From: Neelides folsomi
Taxonomy: Eukaryota; Arthropoda; Collembola; Neelipleona; Neelidae
NCBI GenBank assembly: GCA_034687125.1
Contig: JAQGBZ010000187.1
Coordinates: 57,987 to 121,986, forward strand
Length of the DNA stretch: 64,000 bases
Reading direction: 5' to 3'
The notes under the pieces were generated by a model that worked only from the letters and a program-made list of their open reading frames with translations, searched no databases and was not told where the DNA came from. Shown piece after piece: positions 1 to 12,229 of this stretch (positions within the stretch are counted from its first letter, which is position 1; each line of letters opens with the position of its first letter). The translations under genes were made by a program, and so were the position numbers.

Positions 1-3000
1 AATTTAGTATATTGACTGAAACATGCTCATTTCCTGATGAGTGAGTTTTGGAATCACGAGATAATTCATCCTCGACTCAAAACTCTCCCCATCATGCAAT
101 TTTATGAATGGTTATTTGTGTGATTGAGTTTCCGCTCTCTTGTTCCTCCTCGTCCTCCTGGAGCTCTTACAAGTGGGATGAAGCCGCGCCGAGATGCGGC
201 AGATAACAACGTCTCTTCCTCGCCGCGGCAGGTAAAGCCTTGAGAGGGGAATCGGAGATGCGAATTCGTGACTCCTGAGAGTCACATATTAATGAGGCGA
301 GGGTGAGTTGGTAAACTCCGCTTTCCTCTCCAATCCTTCTTGATTATTTGTCCAAGGAGGCATCCCCTCTTGATGTGTCATTCCGCCGCGTTTGGCGAAA
401 GTGTGCAAAAATAGGCGGCGGGCCGGAAGAAGCCGAATCGGGCATCTAATTCGGGCATCCCTGTCGGCATGTGAGAGGAAAAGGGGGAGGGTTCGGCTAC
501 AACTCAAAGGTGCCGACGTGGCGGAGGATCGTCAAAGGAGATCCCTTTGTCGGCTCCTCCGCCTCAGTTCCTCCACCTTCTCCGCCTCTCCCGTCAATCT
601 CCCAACTCCCCAATTAACACGTTAACAGCCACTTTCTCTTCCGCTTTCAACTCTCTCCATCGAGGAGGCTGCGTAATCCGACACCTCTGAAGATCCCTCC
701 TACAATCCATCCCTCAACTTTCATCCTTCGCCCATCTAAGGCTCTTTCAGCTCTTCAGCCCGCATGAAAGAGATCCGACCAGACACGAGTGAATTATGCC
801 ACTTCCAATTTACATATTCTTTCAAAACCAAAAGTTCCGCTCGGTTTTTAAAGCCTTTTCAAAACGAATCTTTTAAAGATTTGAACCAACGAGAAACTTT
901 TGTCGACAGATTTAAATGAAATTTCTCAGGCGTTTGCATTACTTTCCATTATATTTTAACAATTTTATGTCGTCTTTATCAAATTAAATGATTGTGAATC
1001 AAATTGGCCATTTCAGTTATTTATTTTACATTAAATTGTTTTACAAATGAATGAAAAATTCTATTAGAAATGAGTAATTAAAATTCATAATTGATTGAAA
1101 ATAGAAAATAACAAGCAAAGTTTTAACTCAAATTGTCATTTCGTACATACGCTGTTTTGCTGTAACATGAGCTTATTTACATCATGGTCTTACAAAGTGA
1201 AGACTGACAGAGATATGTAATATGGGAATGATCGTACATGTTGCTCATTTGTAAGAAATGAAGGTTCATTGAAGCGGAGAAATAAATGTGGGTGAGGGTT
1301 CCTCATGGGGGATTCGGAGTAATTTGAGGAGGGTTCGGGACATTTGTTTCCCTGCGATAATATTTATGTATTTGTGGGGCCAATAAATCGTGGGCGATAG
1401 AAATCTGCGGGAAGACCCCGGCTCATTAGCAAGAGGGCCAATTAAACCCGAGAGTCGGTGAAAAGTCTGATTTATGTCAAGTGAGATAGCTCTGGTCGTA
1501 TTAATAATTCCCCTCATACACACTTCCTCGTACCGGGAGCGGCGGGGAGAACAAACGTTAATTGCGACAAATTCCACGGGTAAATTACTCGGAACTCAAC
1601 ACAGATGATGAAGATGATGAAGAAGATCGCCGCCGGAGAAACCCTTTTTGCATCTGTACATCGAGACATCTTTTTAAACAGCTGTCTCCGAAACTCCCAA
1701 CCAGAATCATTACAAGTTGGTTTTTACGTTTGCTTTATATAATCTATTATTTGGACATAGATGAAGTGAAGACGGGACCTTAATTTACTATTCCACTCGA
1801 CCGAGGAATCCTCATTTATGAAATCAATCTCTTTTGAACAAACTCGAAAATCACTGCAATCACATCTTTCCCTCATTTACCACTCGAGGATCTCAATATG
1901 AGAACTAGGTATACAAGTTATAATTTAATCATTTATTCAACTCTCTAAACTCATATACACAAGAAACTTAAGGTAGGGCGTGCAAAGGACGTATAAAATA
2001 GATTAATAATACGAGTACATAATATTACATGATACATTACTTAAGTTCGAGTATGTAGCGTACATAATCTACTATACTAGTAATATTGTAGTTATGTATT
2101 TAAGTAGGTAATTCGATTGTAATTATTTAGAATGGTAAATACTGATAGTTCAAGAATGGTAATAGGTAAGGTACATTTTAATACTACTAACTTAATATAA
2201 TACAGGAATATCAATAACTACATAGGTATGCAATATAATATATGTATAAGTATTAGTAAAATAGTAATCATTAATTTAATTGGATGTGTATTGTCCACAC
2301 TTAGGTATGTATATAAACATATATATATACTTATTATTACCATATAAGATTTACTTACATTTAGTACAGAAGATTATAATGTTAGTATTATGGTCACAAT
2401 TCACAATTTAAAATGTGCTTAATTGTGACACCATTTAGGTACCAATAAATACTGATATGCTATGGATAAATAATATATAAAAATTCATATATAAAATTTG
2501 TAGTAAAGTACAGCTCTAATGTATGAATATGAGAGCATTGGCGATAACTTAATATATTTTAATTCATAATGAGAAATATCTAAAAGAGAAATGTTGGTCA
2601 AAGTTAATCTATGAGTTTGTGGACATTATGGAGAATGTAAACTGTGTTGGAAAGAAGATGTACCCCAAGATGTAAAGATACATTCAAGCATTATTTGCTT
2701 GTAGTAAATATAAAAACGTAAGTAGTAAGAGAGGAAATGGATCTCGATCAAATGGTGTAGTTGATTTTCCCCCTTCTGTTGATTCTTGGATGTGAACCTG
2801 AGAGAGATAGTGGGGAGATCCTTGTTATCTCCATCCGCCGGGCGGAGAGAAATAAGGCTACAAAGGCCAAAGGTCTCCTTCGTGGATAAGGCGCAAAACT
2901 GCAGCGTCACGGACAAATGCGTCGCTGGGTTTGAGAGGAACTCTTGGACATGTGACAACCGGAGGGGTCAGATGTCTCAAAGGAACAAACCGGCGAGGAA

Positions 3001-4404
3001 TCTCCGGAATCTCCCACTTCCACCCTTCTCCTAATGAACTACCCAAATGACGAGTAATGATGAGAACACCCACGAGGCCTCACCATAGGCCTTCTTACCT
3101 CATTCCCACCAATTGTCTCCCATGAGTCGCCGGTTTTCATTCACTCCATTACTCATCCTCGACACACGCCGAGACAATTGAATGCGAAATTACTTTTGCG
3201 CCCCTTTCACCTCTACATTTTTTGCCCATATATTTCTTCATCTTATTCCAACTCAATCAAAATGAATTTAATAACAAGTATGTAGATAGTATTATATTGC
3301 CAATGAAGTTATATCTAGTATTACATATGTGTAATCGAAAATTTTCTAAACCATGCGTGAGCAGGCGTGTACTTTTTCTAAGTTTTATTTTAAAATAATA
3401 TTTTAATATTTTAAAAGCAAAATTTTAATTTAAGGGACCTTTTGGCACTTGTTTGAAATTCAACTTGATTTACCAAATAAGATTGCTTTTACGACTATTT
3501 CAAACATGCTTTCACGAGACTGGATTTTATCAATTTTCCATTTAAAAATGATTTAAAAGTCAAAATCCATCATCGAAGGGAAAAATGAAAAAAGATTTTC
3601 TCGTTCTGTTTGGTTCTGTGCGGTTTTATCGGTGAGGAATGATTGATTGTAACCATCATCTCGACTTTCACGACCTCCGAGCCCAGGTCGAGGAAGCCAA
3701 AAGACAGAGGATTTCTCTGAGATGAGCTGAGGACTCGACTTCCCTCGTTTGTTTTCAAAGATGGGTTGAATTGTGTAATTTGGTGTAGAATGTGTGTATT
3801 CTGTCAACTTTACGACGGTAGAGATTTTCGTTTAGGGTGATCTGTGGGAGTGTTCATCTCCCGTCTCTGTTTCCTCCCGTAAGGGCATGCGAAGGGAGCG
3901 ACCCACCCAACTTCCTTACTCATTCATTGAGTCAAGGGATAAGATTCCTCATCAGACCCCACAGTTGCTTACGAACACTCAACCCAACAGCCGTCCCGTT
4001 TACAAACCCCCGATATCATCTTAACCTATGAGCTTATCCCTCCATCCAAATATCTTATTTAATTAATCAATTGACCAAACAAGTGGATTTATTAGTAAAA
4101 GGATATATCAAAAGTAATACAACTCTCACATGTGACCAAACCATAATTTTGTAAACAATGCACTCCTTGTACCATTTGAAATACTTATGCAGTGTCTAGT
4201 CCGTCAAATTTACTTTTACCGTTGATTCCATCAGCCTTATTGGTGTCTACATTATTATTAAAGAAGCATCCAAGTCCATCTGATTATAAAATTATTCAAT
4301 TATTACAAAATAAGTAAAAAATAAACATTTAGCGTTTGACGGAATCATCAAAAGAGAAAGTGAGGAAAGTTTAAAATCCGCGTGAATGAAAGCTTAAACC
4401 CGAA
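1..4404. other. Non-coding region upstream of SoxE
   Basis: No convincing coding exon was found. AT-rich sequence alternates with GC-richer blocks at about 120-780, 1260-1640, 2760-3180 and 3600-4030. The block at 1260-1570 contains several ATTA cores and a GGCCAATTAA-like stretch, which would suit a developmental enhancer. That reading is inference from composition and position only. Short open frames inside these blocks have no splice or family support. Any untranslated 5' exons of SoxE would lie here. Confidence 0.6.
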
Positions 4405-7400
4405 ATGGCTGAGTCAATTTCACTTTCTGGAGGTTTAGTTACAAATATTGATGCTGCGGCTGCAAAAGTTTTAGAAGGCTATGACTGGTCACTTGTTTCT
4501 AATTCTAAAAAGTGAGTTTATATTTTTTATATAATGACAAATTATATTTATTATCTGTTAAGATACAATCAGCTTAAGTAATGTATAACTGATGTCTTTC
4601 TTAAAAGTTAACAAATACCCTCTTCATCATTTCCATCATTCCATACTCTTTTTCAATTGAATCTTTTTCTTGATCTTTTTTATATGTTAAAACACATTTT
4701 GCTATAATAGCTTTTATTAACAAGATATTCAAGTAAAACATCACGTTCTTATAGCTAGATATAAGACTAACACGATGATGTTATAAGATGATCAAAAATT
4801 TAAAATATATGAGGCTGATTCATAGCATGCGACTTCTTTATATTTTACTACTATGATAATTGTTATAAAATATGACAAAAAGATGTTTTTAAAATGCAAT
4901 GTATAAACTTTGTTAAATATCTAGAGCCCCTGCAAATTTGGGTTACAAATCCGAACACGTCAAACGGCCCATGAATGCCTTCATGGTGTGGGCCAAAGCA
5001 GCCCGCCGCCGATTGGCGGAACAATACCCGCAACTCCACAACGCCGAGCTGAGCAAAAGTCTTGGGAAGCTCTGGAGGTACTTAAATAAATACCCATAAT
5101 TTCCTCATTTCTCACCCTCTCCCCCCATGTGTGTGTGGGAAGTGATCCATGTGTTGATCAAGGGATGGTCACTTCTCGGGAAAGGTCAAGTTTTATAGTA
5201 GGAGACAATGGGGGGGCGAAAGGTCCGAAGGTCCCGCGTGGTCATTGTCCTTGCCCTTTCCTCCCTTAAGACGTGTGGGGCTGAAGACATAAAATGTGGA
5301 GTCGTTTTTCGGTCCTTCCAAACTACCCCATTACTCACTTAACTGCTTCTCTCGGAAATGTAGGAGCAGTTTAGGACTCAGGAGTTTAAAGGATACTTTC
5401 CCATAACCACCGCGAACCGATCCTTGCTGAACCCCTGACAGATACTTTAAATGTTATTATTAAGGGCAGCATGTGCGAAGGTTTTAAACTCGTGTGGCCC
5501 CTTGGACTTTTCCCTTCGCCGAAGTTGTAAGCACTTACATACATAAATACATACAAATTCTGTATTTCTTAAGGCTCGAGGGCGAGGATTTTGTGAATGA
5601 GAGCGCACATATGTAAAGGATCCCTTTGGCCTATGCGGAGTTCACTCATCCCACTCGTCCCATTCAAACCTTTAAGTAAACGTTAATACAGATGTACAAG
5701 ATTTTATAACAGTTTACGAAGGCTTGAAAACCTTTTTGTTTCAAACCTTCCTTATCACTTCCTTCCCTTTCCAACACACATTGGGAAATTTTAAAAGACT
5801 TAAAGGTGTATTTTTACTTATATATTGTTGATGCGAGGCGTCTTGCCGTCTTAAACTTAATGTGACTAGAATATAAAAATGTCGAGGATAAATCAAAATT
5901 AAAGACTGGTAGTAACTTTTTTCTTAAATGTGGTCTCGTTTGAAATAAAGCAAATGAAAGTTCATGAGTCATTTTTTATTAGGATGAGGCAATAAGGTAA
6001 CTTACACGTATGGATAAGCCTTTAGCCAATACTAATTCTGATTAGTATGATTCATATGAATTTATCTATGTAATATGAAATATGTATGAGACGTATATGA
6101 GACGTCAGAAGATGGTTAACAGAAGCAGTAGATTTAGGAGGAATGAGAGATTCTGAGACGGAGATGAAAAAGTCGGGGAGTTTCATCGAGGTCGTTGAGG
6201 GTTGTGAAGCCCAGGCACCCCGTCGACTCATCAACTCCCAGACAAACAAAGTTTTATGATCCTCCAAGGAGGGCACCTTTTCCCCAATTATCAGCTCATT
6301 AAAGGAGCAGAGTCAGGGAGGGATGTGCGAATAATTTTCCTATTCTAACTTTCCATTCTTTCCAGACTCTTGTCGACAGAGGAGAAACGGCCGTTTATTG
6401 AGGAGGCGGAGAGACTCCGGTCCGAACACAAGCGCCAACACCCCGACTACAAATACCAACCAAGGAGGCGGAAAGTGAAGAGTCCTTCCACCCAGGGCGG
6501 AAACACAAATAATTCCCCGACTCCCCTCAAGGGACATCTCTTCACGTATGAACTCTTAAATAATCACCACTTTGCATCCTTTAATGGATCAGTTTGATGC
6601 ATAATGTATGAATTTATTGTAATAAGTGGCAAATATGAGATCATGATTCCAATCATTACACTCATAGTGTATGAATTATTTTGGTAGAAACAATTTACAT
6701 AATTTACATTATTACATGAAGCGTGATTTGCTCTTATAATGGTTTACTCTCGTTTAGCCTTATTTGGATTGTGAAGTGCGCTTCTGGAAGATGCCCTCAT
6801 TTTATTATTTTTTATCGAGTTCAAATATTCTTGGCAAATACAAATAAAACATTTTTCTTTGATTCTTACATTTCACTTTGAGCTAAATTAACTTGCGTAT
6901 AGGGAATGTAATTGATAATGAATAAGATTCAACATTTCACTTTTACTTTAGATATTGGATATTGCGTATTTAGTGGTTTCTTTGCTCTAAAAACGTCGTA
7001 GGAGACAAACTACAAATATTTATTAGAGGAATCGTCAATAAACATGAAACTTCCCCAATTGCCTCATCCAACTTTATTAGCCCATTTAAGAGCCCCAATT
7101 ACTCCTAAACTTGAACGAGTAATATAACTCTATTTCTCCATCTTGGATACTTTTAATACGCAGATGGAAACGATCATACAACGATCTGTATATACGAAGT
7201 TTACTATCTAACCACTAATAAATATTATGTAGAAATGTATTTACGTATGAATTTTAATATAAATATTTTATCGAGATAACCTTTAACATTTTGTTCATGC
7301 GGTTAGGCTTAAAAAGTTTTGATGACAAGATGATGAATACAATATTACAAAGTAGTGATGTAAATACGCGTCATATAAATAGAAACTAGGGCTTGGATTT

Positions 7401-7867
7401 GTTGGTGAAAGCCAACTTTTTTTCGTGTGACCTTTATGTAATAAATTAAAGTTCTGGTATTTATTATTAACGATAATTGTTTTTGGTATTTTAGTGAGAG
7501 TCCGGGCATGATGGTTCCAATGGTGGGAGGTGGCCCGGCCAGCAGCACCACGAGCTCTTCGCCTCCAACTCCGCCTTCGTCTCCTCCTTGTGTTAAGGGA
7601 AAGAAAGATTTGAACAAATACGGAGGCCAGGAGTTCATCCAAGGACACCATCACAATGTTCCGGAAGTCAATTACTATTATGACAATTACCCACCGGCCT
7701 TCTACCAAGGTTCATCAGCCGACCAAACGGCCGCCCAGTATTTCGGAGGCTTCGAACCTCATCACGGCCACCCACACACCGTCCATCACCAACAGTCAAA
7801 TGGGAATCTCCAGAACTCGAGCAGTTCAAGTGGATCCAATTGGTTCCAACATTGCCATTTCATTTAA
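4405..7867 (+). CDS. SoxE: SoxE-group HMG-box transcription factor (Sox8/9/10, Sox100B type)
   Basis: Four exons: 4405-4511, 4925-5077, 6366-6545 and 7495-7867, all joined in phase 2, giving 270 aa. Residues about 17-31 ([15 protein letters not shown]) match the SoxE dimerisation motif just before the HMG box. The box spans about residues 48-124, with [23 protein letters not shown] and [10 protein letters not shown]. The intron at Arg87, inside the box, sits where SoxE genes are normally interrupted. The PPTPPSSP segment (about 170-177) resembles the Pro-Thr stretch after the HMG box in Sox8/9/10. The tail is His/Ser/Asn-rich. The protein binds ATTGTT-like sites in the nucleus and, by family, acts in gonad and neural/glial development. 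It is short for the group: the Drosophila and vertebrate members are about 450-530 aa. The last donor (after 6545, GTATGA) is moderate. Reading through it gives a 22-residue alternative tail ending at 6597. A poly(A) signal lies at 8128. Confidence 0.93.
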
Positions 7868-8782
7868 ATCAACAACGAAGGTCGGCTGTGACAATCGAAC
7901 ACTCCCGTTGAGTTTTCATTTCATTGTAACTTCTGTATACGATAATTATTCCGACAAGTTCCACGAGAACAGCAATTTATATATATGAATCTTTTATATA
8001 AATTGCATTCAAAGACTCTCATTTTGTATCTTTGAAGAACTACGAACCTCACCATTTTTTAATTATAGATTAATATTATTATATTGGATATTACATAATT
8101 TTAAAATTAGTTTCTTGTTTATATCTAAATAAATAATGGAACTAACGATAAAGTATTATCTTTGTTTATAAATCGTGGCGTTCAAACCCGTCAAGACTCA
8201 TCTGAGTAATTGTAGTTACCAAATGTAATTAATGCAGGATATTTACCATATTTGAAGAGGTCTGCCATTTTAAGCATCTAATTTATGGTTGTTAATTTTT
8301 TTTTAAAATAAGTAGTTAATCTACACAACATTACCTCATAATTCTTTTAACTTACTTTTAGTACTTACACAATTCTTGATATTACTCGATTTGAATGATT
8401 AAGATCTTATTTATCATAAAATACTCTATATAATTATTGCTATTAAACATAAATAATGTATAATATACTTCATAAACATAAGATATGTAAATACTATATG
8501 TATGGTATATCATAATTCATAATGATAAGATAAATTTATTATTTATAAAAAAATACCTTGAATGACAATAAATACTGTTTTATCGTCTTTAATAAAAATA
8601 TAAGTAAATAAAAATGCAAGTGTTAACAATTATACATACAGCGATATTCGATATTAAACTTTTTTCAAATTATAAGTAAACGAAATTTTTATTCCGAGAT
8701 ACAAACCATAAGCATTTACGCATAAAATATTAAAAGGCTATGTTTTATTGTTAATAAGCATACTTTTACATAATTGTCAATT
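7868..8782. other. SoxE 3' UTR and convergent intergenic spacer
   Basis: AT-rich and without coding signal. An AATAAA at 8128-8133 is the likely SoxE polyadenylation signal, giving a 3' UTR of about 280 nt. The rest is the convergent spacer and 3' flank of the minus-strand Cys-rich gene that ends at 8783. Confidence 0.6.
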
Positions 8783-9909
8783 TTAGAAAAAAATATTTAT
8801 CGTAACAAACCAATAAAGAAAAATGAGCGAACTGCTCAAATAATTTCTTTGAGAAAAATTAAACTTATTTGTCCTTCTTGAGGATCTTTTCCTTCTTGGT
8901 CTTTTGCATTTGCCAGTAATATCTCCTTCAACGTCCATAATAATGGTCGGATCCTTACAGGTGCATCGCCACTCAAATGTCTCGTTATAAGTAATATGAG
9001 TAATTTGTTCAATTTTTTGGGTTTTTTCGTTGAATCGGGCAGTTGCTCCAATCCAATTCACTTCTATAATACGCTTACACCTTGCATGTCTTACGCATTT
9101 GGTTGTGTAAGTGTAATTTTCTAAATAGTAAAGATGGTAAAATATTTTAAGTGTGAATTAAAAGTTTTAGGAATTAAAAATTATTAGTCAATCGTACAAT
9201 AAACAGTATACTTACCCACATAACCATGAACCGATATTTTAATTTTGATTGTTGTACTATTTTCTTCACACTCGCTATAATCTTCTAAATTAGCAGGGAC
9301 CATACATTTCTGTTTTCCTTTATGGAATTTTAACAAAATTGTATAAATACCGTACCATATTTATTATCAAAATATGATTAAAATTGGTTGGATAAAATAC
9401 AACTTGACCCTAATTACATAAGTAAAAACAAATAAAATAGCTATACTTCTATCCCATGAGCCTTTTGCTTCTCCAGCATTGTCACTTGGATCAGCTTCGT
9501 CATCAATATCATTGAAACAATAGCATCTGGTTTTCGCTGCATCATTTATGATCCCTTGTCGTTCGTCCCAAGGAGTATTGTAACACACAAGTCCCATGAG
9601 TCTATTGCAAGTCGTATTGTCCAGATATTCCCATTTCTCTTCCATCGTCAAATTAGTCATTGTCACATTTTTAACAACGTTGATTATTTCATCTTTCAAA
9701 AGACAATCTGTTTCAAAGTACTTCAGATGCCCATGATATTTAAATTCTGGTGGATCTTCTTCAGCTAATGCTAAGCGTTTAGTCTTTTTCAAGACATTGG
9801 CGTCTTTAATTCCCTTTTTAGTAAACGATCTCAACACTCCGTTTGCTAAATGATTAGTTTCAAGAATGGTTAATATTGTAAAATATATGATGAGCATTTG
9901 AGTAATCAT
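8783..9909 (-). CDS. Secreted 12-cysteine protein with GPI-like tail (paralogue A)
   Basis: Exons on the minus strand are 9909-9447, 9317-9216 and 9120-8783, joined phase 1 then phase 1, giving 300 aa. Residues 1-23 form a signal peptide (MITQMLIIYFTILTIL...). Twelve cysteines follow at about 69, 101, 109, 129, 131, 159, 171, 197, 203, 241, 243 and 260, including C-x7-C (TCNRLMGLVC), C-x5-C (CVRHARC) and two C-x-C pairs. The C-terminus is basic, then small residues, then hydrophobic (SSSLIFLYWFVTINIFF), as in a GPI-anchor signal. N-glycosylation sequons include NVT, NLT, NTT and NET. The gene at 12230-13325 has the same cysteine order, so this is a local duplicate pair. The C-x7-C...C-x-C pattern resembles EB-like modules of arthropod and nematode secreted proteins. 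No function is claimed. The exon 2 acceptor (after 9318, AAAG|GA) was chosen because it alone keeps phase 1. Confidence 0.8.
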
Positions 9910-10238
9910 ATTTTTTAAGATTTTATGGTCCTTATAAATGTATTAATTAGTAAGATACACAGGTAGAAAGAATAAATTATCTTTTATCAACTTTGAAAAA
10001 TTATTATAGTTTTATTTAAATTTTGGTAGAATTGGTTTAATTTCTTTGAACAATTAGCAGCAAACATTAATATTTTACACATAAAAATAAACATTTCCTT
10101 GAGAATTTACTCACTACAATTAAGAAAATCTTAAGTAACATAATACAAATAATTTAATGGTTGTTATAAAATAACGCTATTTTAATTAAGATTGTGTTAA
10201 TATAAAAATATTATACATCAGCCTTATATGAACAATAT
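9910..10238. other. Spacer between membrane-protein gene and Cys-rich gene A
   Basis: AT-rich spacer with no coding signal. It must hold the 3' UTR of the membrane-protein gene (ends at 10239, minus) and the promoter of the Cys-rich gene (starts at 9909, minus). Confidence 0.5.
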
Positions 10239-11468
10239 TTAATAAAGTTCACTCAAATGCTGCATTTTTAAAAGGCTTTTCTCAGTTAATATTTGGGCAA
10301 TGGAGTAATGGAAGCAAAAGGTTGCTGCTGTAGTGGAGATTGTGAGAATCTCCCTGGGTGGAATAGGAGAATTATGTCGGTTGAGAGAAAGTCCAAGCAG
10401 AGCCAACAAAAAGAAGGCTCCTCCTGCAACTCCAAAATAATTCTCTTCCTGGGCGCAGATGAACACATTGGCAAAGAAGCTCACAAAAGAAGTGAGTTGA
10501 ACAGAAAGTAAAACCAGTTCAGTTTTGTTCAGGATCCAAGCTATCTAAATAAATATTTTTTAAATCAATTAATTTAATAACGTATTTTATTAAATTTCAT
10601 TGTTTTGAGAATGATTCAAAAATATTATCTTACGAGAGGAATCAAAGAAATAACGAGAAAAATCTAAAAAAGAGTTTTAAACATTAATCAATTTTCACTT
10701 ATCATATAAAAATATCTGTTATTGTAAAAGTACGAGCTCATACAAAAATCAAACTTCAAAATTCGTATTGAAAAATTTGAACTCACACTGCTAAATTCAC
10801 AAAATGTATACGTTTTCGTGTAGATTGAGACCATCTAAAATTGAACAATTAATGTCATTAAAAATAAATGTTCTGAAACAGTAAAAATTTAACTAAAATA
10901 GGGCATATTAAAGTTAAAAATCAACTCACAGATGGATATCCCAAAACTGCTGTAAACCAAAGGAAAGTGTAATAGAGATGTAAAGGATTAGAGATTTTTT
11001 TCTCGTCACTCGCTCTCATATTTCTAACTGAATACATAATACGCCAAACAATAATTAAGGAAATAATTTTAATTTTGTAAAACTTTATTTAACACCAATA
11101 GTTAGGAAAAAGAATTGTGAGCTGAAAATAAATTACTTATTGAGAGTATTTGAAAGCCAAAGGAGAAGATGTAAAAGATGAACCACAAAGACCTGTGAAT
11201 TGTTGGAAAGATCAAAACGGTGATTCCTTGCACTGATTGGGCTGGTATTGGCACTTGTTTTACATTTTTAATCCTCCATAGCGTTTGATTGTATTCCCAT
11301 ACATTGATAATGGCATGAACCGACGCAACTGCTGCCAAGAGCTAATAAAATTCAAACCATAATTAAATATAATTAACATTTATTCTAAATGGTTATAATT
11401 TTGCAAATTTTAACTTTTGTGGTGGCTGAACTTACCTGAAACAAAACTTTAAAGCACGTCCAAATCAT
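10239..11468 (-). CDS. Polytopic membrane protein, family not recognised
   Basis: Exons on the minus strand are 11468-11436, 11341-11137, 11027-10930 and 10544-10239. Junction phases are 0, 1 and 0, and all sites are GT-AG. The product is 213 aa. Hydrophobic segments lie at about residues 5-26, 48-80, 95-117, 121-143 and 148-166, so four or five membrane spans. The C-terminus (about 168-213) is polar. There is no signal peptide apart from the first span. A good acceptor (CTTTAG) lies 3 nt before the ATG, so an upstream, possibly non-coding, exon is likely. The gene lies between the two 12-Cys paralogues on the same strand, so it probably either predates the duplication or moved with it. I do not recognise the family; a MARVEL-like or tetraspan-like protein is possible but the diagnostic residues are not seen. 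Confidence 0.75.
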
Positions 11469-11697
11469 GTCCTAAAGATTGGAATGGAAATTGATTCAAT
11501 ATTTCAATCCAACTTTATTCCTTTTTATTTACTTTTTGTATCTGAATAATTTTGTTTAGTATTCGTAAAATAATTGCTTGGTCTTTGGTTACAAAATTTG
11601 TCTTTATGATTTTAACCACATGTTTAATTTATTAGCAGTGGTTAAAAATGTTCTGGGTGAAAGTTCTTAAAGACAACTCGATTATGTGCAAACAAAT

Positions 11698-11997
11698 GGC
11701 TGAGTTTTACTTTTCCCTCCAGATTTTTTGGCAAATTTTGAAAGTTGTCAAGTTGGCAATTGCCAATGCACGTAAATGATATGGATATTATTTGCCATCA
11801 TGGCAGTTGGCAATTACCATGATGCATTTTATTCAATTTATTACATGTTAGGTTAGGTTATTTGGCGAAAGACGTCATTCCCATTAATTCTAACCTAACC
11901 TAACATATCCAAAAACAATAGAATGCAATCAACTATGAGTCAGAAAGCAATTGCCAAAATTTGCCAAAAAAGCTAGAGGGAAAAGTAAAACTCAGCC
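11698..11997. mobile_element. 300-bp MITE with 9-bp target duplication and TTAGG-like internal arms
   Basis: The ends are inverted repeats of about 40 bp: left GGCTGAGTTTTACTTTTCCC, right its complement ending CTCAGCC. The 9-mer CAAACAAAT directly flanks both sides (11689-11697 and 11998-12006), which is a target site duplication. A 9-bp duplication suits the Mutator-like superfamily. The interior has two further palindromic zones: GGCAATTGCC-type repeats, and an inverted pair of (TTAGG)-like arms (GTTAGGTTAGGTTA and TAACCTAACCTAAC, about 11850-11904). It is non-coding. Confidence 0.88.
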
Positions 11998-12229
11998 CAA
12001 ACAAATATGTGTTATTATAATAAAATAATAACACATTATAAAAAGAAATAAGGCAATTGAACTTAGTAGGTATGTAAAGTAAAAGTATGATATGAGTCTG
12101 GTATGAGTCTTGTATTGTAAAATTTTTTATTAATAAGTTTCACATGTTTATTTTATATTTTTCACTACCAAAATTGTCGTTTATTATGTTGGTTAACAAT
12201 TTAAATAATATTGTCGATTTGCATACATT

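Noticed and set aside
392-625. 77-codon Arg-rich frame in the GC block near the left edge
   Set aside because: Composition-driven: CG-rich words give Arg codons, and there are no splice sites or domain.
7295-7708. 137-codon minus-strand frame opposite SoxE exon 4
   Set aside because: It runs across the SoxE acceptor and exon and has no family similarity. It is a shadow of the Pro/Ser-rich exon.
11850-11905. Interstitial telomere from a chromosome fusion
   Set aside because: The TTAGG-like repeats are inverted arms inside a MITE with a target duplication, so transposition explains them.
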